Origin: JAFGNB01 sp050304135
GTDB taxonomy: Bacteria; Fibrobacterota; Chitinivibrionia; Chitinivibrionales; Chitinispirillaceae
DNA length: 64,000 bases
Reading direction: 5' to 3'
Assembly: GCA_050304135.1 (NCBI GenBank)
Contig: JBNLDC010000025.1
Coordinates: 1 to 64,000 of the forward strand
A model generated the notes under the pieces. That model worked only from the letters and a program-made list of their open reading frames with translations, did not search any database and was not told where the DNA came from. How positions within the stretch are numbered: position 1 is the stretch's first letter; every line of letters begins with the position of its first letter. Below are positions 9,123 through 17,123 of the stretch, one piece after another. A program made the translations under genes and the position numbers.

Positions 9123-10043
9123 TTACGCTCTCTTGTTCAGAAAGCTCACGATCATTGCCGCTTTCTTTCTGCCGTCGGCACAGATTTCCACCAGCGACCC
9201 GTTTTCATCCAGATGCCCTGCGGTAAAGAGACCTTCCGAGGCAAGATCACCATTCGTAAGCGCGGTGATGCCGAGATCGGGATCTTTCGTATGAAACGGC
9301 TGCAGAAGCTCATCTGAAAGAGCGGTACCCAGGTAAACGAAAAGACCGTTACAATCAATCCGTATTGCTTTATCTTCAGTACTTGATTGCAGTTCCACCA
9401 TGGAAAGTACCGGAGAACCTTCAAGTCGCTTCAGATGCCATCCGAAAAGTTTGCGTACGGATTTACCACGCGAACCGGCAGGCTCCTCTCCGATGAATGC
9501 TGCTGAAGGAATGACGTGGTAGACGGTGCCGGCTGATTGTGCCAGCAGGGAGACCGCATCATTCGCTCCGGGACCGTCACCGTAAACCATCACCGGTTTG
9601 TTTCTGAAAAACGAACCGTCACATTCTGCGCAGTACGAAACACCTTTTCCCCGGTAATTGTTTTCTTCAGGCAGACCGGTGGTGATTTCATGCTGTCCGG
9701 CGGCAACGAGCACACTGCGTGAAGTAAGCGTTCCCCGGTTATCGGTTACGAGGGAAAATTCAGTATCTTCATGCCTGAGAGCAACCGCGCGGGTACCGCT
9801 TAAAAGTTTCGCTCCGGCACTTTCCGCTCGTGCGGTAAGCTGTGCTGCAAATGCATAACCACTGGTCTCATCAATACCGGGGTAGTCGGTGATCCGCATG
9901 ACCTTGATGAGATGACCCCCGGTAACCGACTGTTCAATCACCGCACAACGGTACCCTTTGTCCGCCAGATGTGTCGCGGCGGTGAGCCCCGCCGGACCAC
10001 CACCGACAACAATGCAATCATACACCTGTTCCGGTATTTTCAT
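9123..10043 (-). CDS. Thioredoxin-reductase-like FAD/NAD(P)H oxidoreductase
   Basis: This flavoprotein of 306 residues is the last gene of the redox operon. It has an N-terminal FAD site (VVGGGPAGLTAA, 12-23), the redox-active pair C138-A-E-C141 in GVSYCAECDGSFF, and a second dinucleotide motif GDGPGAND near 155, all as in low-molecular-weight thioredoxin reductases. The conserved C-terminal GDV/D that contacts FAD reads AGHLDENG here, so Asp is replaced by His. It is only distantly like the TrxB encoded four genes upstream and may serve the atypical thioredoxin encoded 18 bp before it. The ATG follows GGGAGG. Confidence 0.8.
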   Translation of the reverse strand: MKIPEQVYDCIVVGGGPAGLTAATHLADKGYRCAVIEQSVTGGHLIKVMRITDYPGIDETSGYAFAAQLTARAESAGAKLLSGTRAVALRHEDTEFSLVTDNRGTLTSRSVLVAAGQHEITTGLPEENNYRGKGVSYCAECDGSFFRNKPVMVYGDGPGANDAVSLLAQSAGTVYHVIPSAAFIGEEPAGSRGKSVRKLFGWHLKRLEGSPVLSMVELQSSTEDKAIRIDCNGLFVYLGTALSDELLQPFHTKDPDLGITALTNGDLASEGLFTAGHLDENGSLVEICADGRKKAAMIVSFLNKRA

Positions 10044-10061
10044 GACTGCCTCCCGTGTTGA

Positions 10062-10409
10062 TCACTCAGCGGGAAATTCCCGCTTGAGAATTGATTCGAT
10101 CTGGGTTTTGTTCTGAATACCGCTTGTGGCTTCAACCACTTTTCCGTTTTTAAAGTAGACGGTGAAAGGAAGACCCATGAAGGAAGCGGTTTCCGGGAGA
10201 TCGCGGATGAATGTTCCTTCCGGAGAGTCGAACGCCAGATCGCGAAAAGCAACCTGCGGATACTCCTTTTCGAGCTGTTCCATTGCCGCGTAGACAGGAA
10301 CGCACATCGGTCCCATCCGGCCGCAGCAGATCATTACGTTATCGGTTTCGCTTACGAAGGATTCTGCTTCCTTCGCGTTGGTCAGGTGTTTGAGATTCGT
10401 CGGTAACAT
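10062..10409 (-). CDS. Atypical thioredoxin-fold protein
   Basis: This protein of 115 residues has the thioredoxin plan: strand NVMICC, long helix, strand VAFRDLAFD, cis-Pro segment LPFTVYFKNGK, then a C-terminal helix. The usual WCxxC is replaced by C28-C29-GRMGP-M-C36, so any disulfide would span more than the normal two residues. It sits between groES and the second flavin reductase with 18-30 bp gaps, which suggests it is that reductase's partner. AAGGAG precedes the ATG. Confidence 0.7.
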   Translation of the reverse strand: MLPTNLKHLTNAKEAESFVSETDNVMICCGRMGPMCVPVYAAMEQLEKEYPQVAFRDLAFDSPEGTFIRDLPETASFMGLPFTVYFKNGKVVEATSGIQNKTQIESILKREFPAE

Positions 10410-10439
10410 GGTCAGGCTCCTTGAGTAAACTGGTGGTGT

Positions 10440-10724
10440 TCAGATTGCATCGGCTTCAACGTATTTGGCGAGAATTTCGGAATCGGGAATCAGCAGGTAA
10501 TCGCTGCCTTCGTGGGAAATCTGCGTTCCCGCATACTGCTTGTAAATAACCCGATCTCCCGGAACGATCTGGTCGGTCGCCTCGGGTGATACGGCGACCA
10601 CCGTACCGCTTTGCGGTTTTTCACGGGCGGAATCGGGGATGATGATGCCCCCGGCGGTTTTTTGTTCACCCTGCTCCCGCAGATCGATCAATATGTAACT
10701 TGCAACCGGTTGAATCTTTATCAT
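10440..10724 (-). CDS. GroES-type co-chaperonin (solitary)
   Basis: This protein of 94 residues has the full GroES pattern: IKIQPVASYILI, the mobile-loop motif KTAGGIIIPDSA, EKPQSGTVVAVS, PGDRVIYKQYAGT and a C-terminal ILAKYVE. GroES caps GroEL during folding. No groEL is adjacent and the gene is embedded in a thiol-redox operon, so this is likely a second, specialised copy for stress folding. AGGAG precedes the ATG. Confidence 0.9.
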   Translation of the reverse strand: MIKIQPVASYILIDLREQGEQKTAGGIIIPDSAREKPQSGTVVAVSPEATDQIVPGDRVIYKQYAGTQISHEGSDYLLIPDSEILAKYVEADAI

Positions 10725-10760
10725 ACAAACTCCTGTTGAAATGGTTTATTGTGATTGTTG

Positions 10761-11357
10761 TTACCCCCGGCGTATGCCGAGCAGTTCATTGAGCCGTGCC
10801 ATATCGGCGCCCACAACCAGTGTTCCATTGATATCTGTCTGTGGTACGCCGGTACTGCCGCTACGCCGGGTGAGCTCTTCCGCCGCATGGACGTCACGAC
10901 TCACGTCGACGTCCCTGAAACGGATACGGTGCTTCCGCAGATATGACTTCACCGTGGTGCAGTGCGGGCAGGTAGGGGTGGAATAAACCGTTACCCGCAG
11001 CGGCGGAGCTTCGGTACCGTCGGAACGCCGTGCCGGTGCTCCGGCGAGCAGCGCTTCGTAAACAGCCTTGCTCTGTTTTCCTTCAAGTCGTTTTACAACG
11101 GTACCCTTCCTGAGCAGCAGCAGGGTGGGAACACTGGTGACACCGTAACTGCCGTGCAGTTCCTTCGTCTTCCCGACATCCACTGTACCAAGAGGTGCGG
11201 CAGCAGTTTCGTCAATGATCTCCCGAAGTGTATCTCTTGCGTCGCGGCTGAGCAGCGATGTTGCGGAGTAGAACAGTAACAGCCCGCTGCCGCGGTGATC
11301 CCGCTTGAATTGTTTCAGTTTCTCAGTATTGTTGATTTCCACCATTTTCCTGGTCAT
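10761..11357 (-). CDS. Thioredoxin-like / glutaredoxin fusion
   Basis: This is a two-domain redox protein of 198 residues. Residues 1-108 follow the thioredoxin fold, with a cis-Pro in SVPTLL (Pro78), but have no CxxC: the active-site position reads SATSLLSRD. Residues 120-198 are a glutaredoxin/NrdH-like domain with C130-P-H-C133, the strand FRDVDVS and a TGVPQTDING cis-Pro loop. The first domain may therefore bind clients or reductase without redox activity. It lies 46 bp after trxB in the same operon. GGAG precedes the ATG. Confidence 0.8.
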   Translation of the reverse strand: MTRKMVEINNTEKLKQFKRDHRGSGLLLFYSATSLLSRDARDTLREIIDETAAAPLGTVDVGKTKELHGSYGVTSVPTLLLLRKGTVVKRLEGKQSKAVYEALLAGAPARRSDGTEAPPLRVTVYSTPTCPHCTTVKSYLRKHRIRFRDVDVSRDVHAAEELTRRSGSTGVPQTDINGTLVVGADMARLNELLGIRRG

Positions 11358-11403
11358 GGTCTTATAGCTCCATTTTTATAGAAAACAATTGTTGATGTTT
11401 CAA

Positions 11404-12351
11404 TTACTCCCGCAGCGCAAGCCACCGCTCCGCTTCGAGCGCCGCCATGCAGCCGCTTCCCGCCGCTGCAACTGCCTGTCGGTACACCGGGTCACGCACG
11501 TCACCCGCGGCGAATACGCCCTCAACGGAAGTGGTACTGCGCCCGGGTGGTACCACCAGGTAGCCTTCCGAATCTGTGTCCAGCTGCCCGTCAAGAAATC
11601 CGGTGTTCGGAATATGGCCGATAGCCTCGAATGCCCCTGCAACCTGAAGTTCGGAAATACTCCCGTCAGTCGTATCTTTGAGTTTAAGGCCGCTGAGCAT
11701 GGTATCACCAAGAAATTCATCAACCGTTTTGTTCCAGAGCAGTTCAATCTTCGGGTTGTTTTCGGCACGTTTGCTCATAATATTGCTCGCACGCAACTGA
11801 TCGCGTCGGTGGATCAGGTATACCTTGCCGGCGAATTTGGTGAGATGGTCCGCTTCCTCAACCGCGCTGTCGCCACCGCCGATTACCGCAAGCGGCTGGT
11901 TTCTGAATATGGGGAGTGCTCCGTCACATACGGCACAGGCGGAAATGCCGCGCCCCCAGAGCCGTTGTTCCGATTCAAGAGGAAGCCGGCGGGCGGTTGC
12001 ACCTGTTGCAATTATCAGTGATTGCGTCTGAAATGTGGAGCCACCTTCGGTGGTAAGTGTAAACGGGGGGTTACTCAGATCCACCGAAGCAACATCATCC
12101 ATCTCAAAAGCGGCGCCGGCATTCTGTGCCTGCTGTTTCATGTTGGCCATAAGCTGTTGACCGTCGATGCCGTCGGGGAATCCGGGGAAATTCTCAACAA
12201 CCCCGGTAATCATGAGCTGTCCGCCCGGCATACCACCGCTCTGAAATCCTTCTATCACAAGGGGACTGAGGTTGGCCCGGGCGGCGTAAATTGCTGCGGT
12301 CAATCCCGCCGGGCCTGATCCGATAATGATTACCTCTCTGCTGTCAGCCAT
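11404..12351 (-). CDS. trxB: Thioredoxin reductase
   Basis: This protein of 315 residues has a canonical TrxB layout: FAD motif GSGPAGLTAA (11-20), C139-A-V-C142 in ISACAVCDG, NADPH motif GGGDSAVEEA, HRRDQLRAS, and the C-terminal FAD motif GVFAAGDVRD. It reduces thioredoxin-fold proteins with NADPH. ATG at 12351 is chosen because GAGGAGG lies just upstream; the frame extends another 29 codons without a ribosome-binding site. It is the first gene of the five-gene operon and is preceded by the sigma54-type promoter at 12406-12421. Confidence 0.92.
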   Translation of the reverse strand: MADSREVIIIGSGPAGLTAAIYAARANLSPLVIEGFQSGGMPGGQLMITGVVENFPGFPDGIDGQQLMANMKQQAQNAGAAFEMDDVASVDLSNPPFTLTTEGGSTFQTQSLIIATGATARRLPLESEQRLWGRGISACAVCDGALPIFRNQPLAVIGGGDSAVEEADHLTKFAGKVYLIHRRDQLRASNIMSKRAENNPKIELLWNKTVDEFLGDTMLSGLKLKDTTDGSISELQVAGAFEAIGHIPNTGFLDGQLDTDSEGYLVVPPGRSTTSVEGVFAAGDVRDPVYRQAVAAAGSGCMAALEAERWLALRE

Positions 12352-12405
12352 GGTAGTTCCTCCTCTGTTACACTTCCCTATCGGTTGAATACAATGAATG
12401 GTTAT

Positions 12406-12421
12406 TGCAAAGCGGATGCCA
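12406..12421 (-). promoter_or_regulatory. Sigma54-type (-24/-12) promoter for the redox operon
   Basis: Read on the minus strand the sequence is TGGCATCCGCTTTGCA. This matches the sigma54 consensus TGGCAC-N5-TTGC with one change and correct spacing. It lies about 55 bp before the trxB start. A sigma54 activator gene begins about 150 bp away in the opposite direction, which strongly supports the call. Confidence 0.85.
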
Positions 12422-12493
12422 GGCCATTCATTCCGCAAATGCTCTTTTTTTTTCGTTCTCTTGAGAAATGGGTTGAATTCAGGGGTGGTAAGT

Positions 12494-12509
12494 AGTTAAC
12501 TTGTTAACT
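12494..12509. promoter_or_regulatory. Candidate activator binding site (UAS)
   Basis: AGTTAAC-TT-GTTAACT is a perfect 7-bp inverted repeat. It is followed by further GGTTAA/AGTTAA half-sites up to 12540. It lies 73-103 bp upstream of the -24 element and just before the activator gene, where an enhancer-binding protein would be expected to act. It may also mediate autoregulation. Confidence 0.6.
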
Positions 12510-12567
12510 AACCAGGTTAATATAAAGTTAAATTGGTTAATTTTTCACCTTGTCAGGGAACCCGACA

Positions 12568-13965
12568 ATGCAATTTGATGAAAATCTTCGCGAAGTGTTT
12601 GATTATCTACCGTGCGGTGTGTTGATACTCGATGATAACCGGGAAATTGTTTTTGCGAATGCACGGCTCCAGAATCTGTTGGGGATGCCTGCGGAGGGAA
12701 TGATCGGCAACAACATGTGTTCCGTGGGGCTCGGATCCGATGAGAACAACCAGCTGCTTTCGGGTAAGGAGTGGTGGGACTGGGCCGAGGATGCCGTCAT
12801 TCACCTGCGTACCATCATCCGCGATGCCCAGGGGGCGGCGGTACCGGTTTTTATTAACGGGAAGCGGCGTCGTGACCGCAACGGCAGGTATTACCTCTAC
12901 CTCTGTATACTGGATATCTCTCACCTTGAAGAGTGGTCGGTGGGCACCGTGCAGGAGCAGGCACATCGTGAGGGGTATTATAAACTGATAGGGAAAAGTG
13001 CTCCGATGCAGGAACTTTATAACCTTCTGGAGATGGCCGGAGGTACCGGGGTCAATGTGCTGATTCTGGGAGAGAGCGGTACCGGCAAGGAGCTTGCCGC
13101 ATCGGCGATTCACTACGGTTCCTCCCGATCCGACCGTCCGTTTGTGCGGGTAAACTGTGCCTCGCTTGCGGAAACCCTGCTCGAGAGCGAACTGTTCGGC
13201 CATGTCAAGGGAGCGTTCACCGGAGCCTACAAAGACCGTGTGGGAACCTTTGAAGCGGCACATGAGGGGACCATTCTGCTCGATGAGATCGGGGAGATCA
13301 GTCCGGCGGTGCAGGTGCGGCTGCTGCGGGTGCTGCAGGAGAGGGTGATCGTGCGGGTTGGCGACAACCGGGAAATTCCCGTTGATGTGCGTATCATCGC
13401 CTCCACCAACAAGAATCTCCGTGAAATGGTACAGGAGGGGAAATTTCGCGAAGATCTCTTTTACCGGCTAAACGTGTTCGCCATTCATCTGCCGTCGCTT
13501 AATGAACGTAAGTCGGATGTTCCGCTGCTCTGTTCGCATTTCATCCGGAAGTTCAGGGAGGAGACGGGAAAGAATATTCTGTCGGTAAGCGCCGATGCGA
13601 TGCGGCTGTTCATGAATTACTGCTGGCCGGGAAATGTCCGGGAGCTTGAAAACTCGATCGAACACGCATTTGTCGTCTGTCGGACCGGGGAAATTCTGGT
13701 AAGTGATCTTCCCTATGAGCTTCGTGTGACCGCGGTGCGGGAGGGTATCTGCGGCAAAAAGACTGCCGACATACTGCTGCCGCGGTTGACGCCGCAACGG
13801 ACAGCACTGCAGCCGGTAAAAATGCAGGGTCGGCTCAATATCTCCCGGGATCGGTTGATCGAAGTACTCGAACAACATGGTGGTAACAGAGCTGCGACAG
13901 CACGATTCTTAGGCATCAGTACGGTAGGGTTGTGGAAGAAGATGAAGAAACTCGGGGTGGACTGA
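12568..13965 (+). CDS. Sigma54-dependent activator (PAS-AAA+-Fis)
   Basis: This bacterial enhancer-binding protein has 465 residues from the ATG. Residues 5-120 are a PAS sensor (LPCGVLILDDNREIVFANA). The AAA+ domain carries Walker A GESGTGKE (about 168-175), the sigma54-contact loop GAFTGA (about 214), Walker B LLDEI and the arginine-finger region. A Fis-type helix-turn-helix (NRAATARFLGISTVGLWKKM) ends the protein. There is no receiver domain, so PAS is the likely input. A TTG six codons upstream (12550) is a possible alternative start. It is divergent from trxB and presumably controls that operon. Confidence 0.88.
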   Translation: MQFDENLREVFDYLPCGVLILDDNREIVFANARLQNLLGMPAEGMIGNNMCSVGLGSDENNQLLSGKEWWDWAEDAVIHLRTIIRDAQGAAVPVFINGKRRRDRNGRYYLYLCILDISHLEEWSVGTVQEQAHREGYYKLIGKSAPMQELYNLLEMAGGTGVNVLILGESGTGKELAASAIHYGSSRSDRPFVRVNCASLAETLLESELFGHVKGAFTGAYKDRVGTFEAAHEGTILLDEIGEISPAVQVRLLRVLQERVIVRVGDNREIPVDVRIIASTNKNLREMVQEGKFREDLFYRLNVFAIHLPSLNERKSDVPLLCSHFIRKFREETGKNILSVSADAMRLFMNYCWPGNVRELENSIEHAFVVCRTGEILVSDLPYELRVTAVREGICGKKTADILLPRLTPQRTALQPVKMQGRLNISRDRLIEVLEQHGGNRAATARFLGISTVGLWKKMKKLGVD

Positions 13966-14009
13966 CCGGGGCGGTATTGTTTATCCTTTGACTGTCTGCA
14001 GTAGGGTAA

Positions 14010-16070
14010 TTACCTTCTGTTACTACCATCATCCGGTGCCGGTGAAGCAAATTGCCGGTGGTTTTTTACTTTTGTTGAAATGTATACCTGCTCATCCCGG
14101 GTCAGACTGCTGTCCGTTTTGGCGGAACTCCGTCCCCATTTGCCAAGCCACACTTTTCCAAGTGGTTTCGGATGGGAAAGCGCATCCTCAAGTGCGGTAA
14201 AGGCGATGGTGGTTTCCGATTTCGGTCCGCTGCCGGTTCCCGAACATACCGAAAAACCTGCTGCAAGGAGTGCCGCTCTTGCCAGTGTGGACATCGTGTA
14301 CGTGATGAGGCGGGCATGTTTCCCTTTACAGTGATCAACTATCTTTTTAAACAGTTCCCTGCTCCACAAACTTCCGTCGACGTTCAGAGAGAACATATCG
14401 TAATAAATGATATCAGGTGCCGGGGCTTTGGAATAGTTTTCGGTAAAGTCGCCGGAAACAAGTTGCCAGGTAATGCCTGCCGCCCGGTGTTCCCAGAATC
14501 CTTTTTTACTGATTGCTGAAGGTGCGGGGTGTCTGACATGCTCAAATAGCGACGGGTTTTTAAGTGCAAGCCTGAGGGAATCAAGGTCGTTTTCAAAACT
14601 TACAATGTGCACACCGCGCTGAAATCCGGGCTCCTTCCGGAGCAATTCAATTTCACGCACTGCCGCCATGGCATTGGTTGCAGCTCCCAGTCCGACATCC
14701 CATATAACAAGAGGGTCATCGTTCTTCTTTGCGAGATGCGTTTTCAGATCCGACTGATCAACATACAACACCTTTGATTCGATCATGGGATCGACTACCG
14801 AATGCATGGTCTCACCCGAGGTGGTGTCGCGGATACTGTGAAAACCGGCTTTCTGCTGGACTACTTCATAGTTACCTGATGTTCTGGTGTTTTTCCGGCG
14901 TTTCCTTCGTGGTAAGGTTTTGGGATTTTCTTCGTCACATCGGATAAGCTCGTCCCTTTTACGGTGGTAAAAAGAACTGAAATCTCCCAGCAGGATATGG
15001 TCGCGCATATCGTTCATCAGCGTGTGATAAAAGGTGAGGTTATGCTGTCCGACAAGAAAAGCGCCGAAGTATTCGTTCGTCTTTACCAGATGATGCAGGT
15101 ATGCTCTGCTGTACCTGGAACATGCCGGGCAGCTGCATGCCGCGTCGAGGGGAGTGTCGGCAAGTTTATACACGCCCCGACGAAGTTCAATTTTTCCGGC
15201 TGTGGTATACGCTATTCCCTGTTGTCCCATTGCGGTGGGGAGAATGCAGTCAAACATGTCGACACCGCGATGCACTGCCTCGAGCAGGTCTATCGGTGTA
15301 CCGACACCCATCAGATACCGTGGCCGGTCCGCAGGCATGAGCTGGGCGGTCAGTTCAGTGATATCCTTGCGCTCTTCGACCGATTCTCCGACGGCAAGTC
15401 CGCCGATGGCAAAACCGTCAAAGGGCAGGGCTGTAATCTGCCGTGCGCTCGTTTTCCTGAGGTCCGGGGAGCAGGCTCCCTGAATGATGCCGAACAGCGA
15501 CTGCGGGGAAGCACCCCGTGCGGCAAGGCTTCGCTCCGCCCAGCGCGCTGTCAGATCCACCGCTTCGCGGTTTCTGGTTGCATCGGATTGCGAAGAGATG
15601 CACTGATCAAGCGCCATCATGATGTCGCTGGCTATGAGCTTTTGTGTCCCGATGCTCGACTCCGGACTCAAAAGATGCTCTTTACCGTCAACATAACTTC
15701 TGAAGCGGGCACCCTCTTCGGTAATGGAAAACGATTCTGAAAGAGAAAATATCTGAAATCCGCCAGAGTCGGTAAGAATGGAACGGCTCCAGTTCATAAA
15801 ACGGTGAATACAGCCGATTTTTTTGAAAACAGTAACTCCAGGGCGTAGCAGCAGATGGTACGTATTTGCTAATAGAACCGGATACCCGATGTTGTGGACG
15901 GTATCGAGTGTCTGGGTACGCAGGGAGGCAAAGGTGGCCACCGGCATGAATACCGGTGTCTGGACGGTGTTGTGCAGCGTTGTGAAGGTGCAGGCACGGG
16001 CTGCAGTGTCTGGAGCTTCGGCGTCGATAGTGAAGTGGAGGCGATTTGTAGAATCAGGGGTGATGTTCAT
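14010..16070 (-). CDS. Fused tRNA-guanine transglycosylase / MnmC-like methyltransferase
   Basis: This protein has 686 residues. Residues 1-375 are a Tgt barrel: general-base Asp101 in LTDSGGFQ, nucleophile Asp274 in MFDCILPT, and the zinc set C312-x-C314-x2-C317 with H343 at bacterial Tgt spacing. After a basic linker (386-400), residues about 430-665 form a SAM-dependent methyltransferase like the MnmC N-terminal domain (DVGLGAATNAM, SFENDLDSLRLA, IIYYDMFSLN). Both activities concern tRNA wobble position 34. The usual PTRxxRxG after the nucleophile reads PTAMGQQG, so the substrate may differ from preQ1. Alternatively the second domain is a non-MnmC methyltransferase. No clear ribosome-binding site precedes the ATG. 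Confidence 0.82.
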   Translation of the reverse strand: MNITPDSTNRLHFTIDAEAPDTAARACTFTTLHNTVQTPVFMPVATFASLRTQTLDTVHNIGYPVLLANTYHLLLRPGVTVFKKIGCIHRFMNWSRSILTDSGGFQIFSLSESFSITEEGARFRSYVDGKEHLLSPESSIGTQKLIASDIMMALDQCISSQSDATRNREAVDLTARWAERSLAARGASPQSLFGIIQGACSPDLRKTSARQITALPFDGFAIGGLAVGESVEERKDITELTAQLMPADRPRYLMGVGTPIDLLEAVHRGVDMFDCILPTAMGQQGIAYTTAGKIELRRGVYKLADTPLDAACSCPACSRYSRAYLHHLVKTNEYFGAFLVGQHNLTFYHTLMNDMRDHILLGDFSSFYHRKRDELIRCDEENPKTLPRRKRRKNTRTSGNYEVVQQKAGFHSIRDTTSGETMHSVVDPMIESKVLYVDQSDLKTHLAKKNDDPLVIWDVGLGAATNAMAAVREIELLRKEPGFQRGVHIVSFENDLDSLRLALKNPSLFEHVRHPAPSAISKKGFWEHRAAGITWQLVSGDFTENYSKAPAPDIIYYDMFSLNVDGSLWSRELFKKIVDHCKGKHARLITYTMSTLARAALLAAGFSVCSGTGSGPKSETTIAFTALEDALSHPKPLGKVWLGKWGRSSAKTDSSLTRDEQVYISTKVKNHRQFASPAPDDGSNRR

Positions 16071-16186
16071 GGAATGTCGAGTTGAAAATACCTATAGTGG
16101 TGTACGGGATACCCGATAAAATAACTTGAGTGTAACTTGATCAGTGGATTTTAAGTAGTGCACATTATAAAAAATACGGAGGGTGT

Positions 16187-16226
16187 GGCTCTCGAAATGT
16201 GTGTAAAACCCATTACTCCGAGAGCC
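16187..16226 (-). terminator. Hairpin, probable terminator of the SLOG-like gene
   Basis: Perfect 8-bp arms GGCTCTCG/CGAGAGCC enclose a 24-nt loop just beyond the stop codon of the minus-strand gene ending at 16255. No strong T-run follows on that strand. On the plus strand TTTT follows. The same GGCTCTCGAA core recurs in the element at 23793-23933 and, degenerate, at 59866-59887. Confidence 0.45.
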
Positions 16227-16254
16227 TTTTATAGCCTTTGAATCTGAACTGCAG

Positions 16255-16806
16255 TTATTTGGCGAAGGACCGGCTGAAGAGATCTTCTATCGCTTGACGG
16301 CTCTCTTCGGTAAGGTTGCGGGTCCCGGTTCCCACGAAGGTCTTCTCGATAATGGTCGGGATCTCCATGATCCATTCACCATGCCGCCAGGTCATCCAGC
16401 AGTCTTTAACGGAATCGTACACGTGAACATCTCGGTTGAAGAACTTGCCGAGTTCAACGCCCCAACCGGTACCGCCTTTAACCGTGTTATCGTCCTGCAC
16501 CACACCGATCGCAAAGATCTGCTGACCATTGTTGATCATGTGGAAAATCGATTGAAAAACATTACGGATTGCAGCGGAATTCGAATAGGACCGGTGCATG
16601 TGACCGGAAACGATCTCCATGCTGATGTCGCCCCGTTTAAGCTCTTCGTCGTTGAGGAATTTTACATTTTTTTCACGTTTGATAAGATGACCTTCAAATG
16701 AATAGGTTACCTCTTTGACACCGAATTTTTCGGCGCATTCACCAAAGAAGGTCTCTGCTCCCAAATGGCCGCCGCTGTAAAGAGTGCATTCCGAAGGTTG
16801 TAACAT
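16255..16806 (-). CDS. SLOG-like Rossmann protein, function unknown
   Basis: This soluble protein has 183 residues. The opening LYSGGHLGAETFFGECAEKFG and the later GGTGWGVELGKFFNRDVHVYD resemble the nucleotide-binding loops of SLOG/YpsA-type Rossmann proteins, in which a Gly-rich segment recurs before a strand and a VYD/W motif. A conserved-looking SFEGH and a WMTWRHGEWI stretch add His and Trp residues. Enzymatic function cannot be deduced; family members are thought to bind or cleave nucleotides. It stands alone between Tgt-MnmC and the zinc genes. Confidence 0.5.
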   Translation of the reverse strand: MLQPSECTLYSGGHLGAETFFGECAEKFGVKEVTYSFEGHLIKREKNVKFLNDEELKRGDISMEIVSGHMHRSYSNSAAIRNVFQSIFHMINNGQQIFAIGVVQDDNTVKGGTGWGVELGKFFNRDVHVYDSVKDCWMTWRHGEWIMEIPTIIEKTFVGTGTRNLTEESRQAIEDLFSRSFAK

Positions 16807-17123
16807 TACTGCTCCTTTGTTATTCTAGTGAGCAGAAAGTATACCTCAGTAGCCACCGGAATTGCAATACTAAATGCTCAAAAGCAATCGGCCGGCTTTT
16901 GCAGGGAGCCTTTATGGTCAGGACTATCTTCGTGGTCCGAGTAAGACTGCATACTTCGCAGAAACGCTGTATGCGTTCAGGATTCAGTTGCTGTCAGCCC
17001 CCTCCCTGTTCCCATGCGGTCTGTCCCGCAGGTGAAAAATTCTGAAACAGCGCTGCTGGTCGAGCAGCTTCCCGGGAGTGCTGAATGGCACCCACCGGTC
17101 CGTTCTCGAACCCCGTGGTCTGA
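16807..17123. other. Intergenic region
   Basis: This DNA separates the 3' end of the zinc operon from the start of the SLOG-like gene. A weak inverted repeat (GCATAC/GTATGC near 16950-16975) is the only structure seen. No ORF is supported. Confidence 0.4.
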
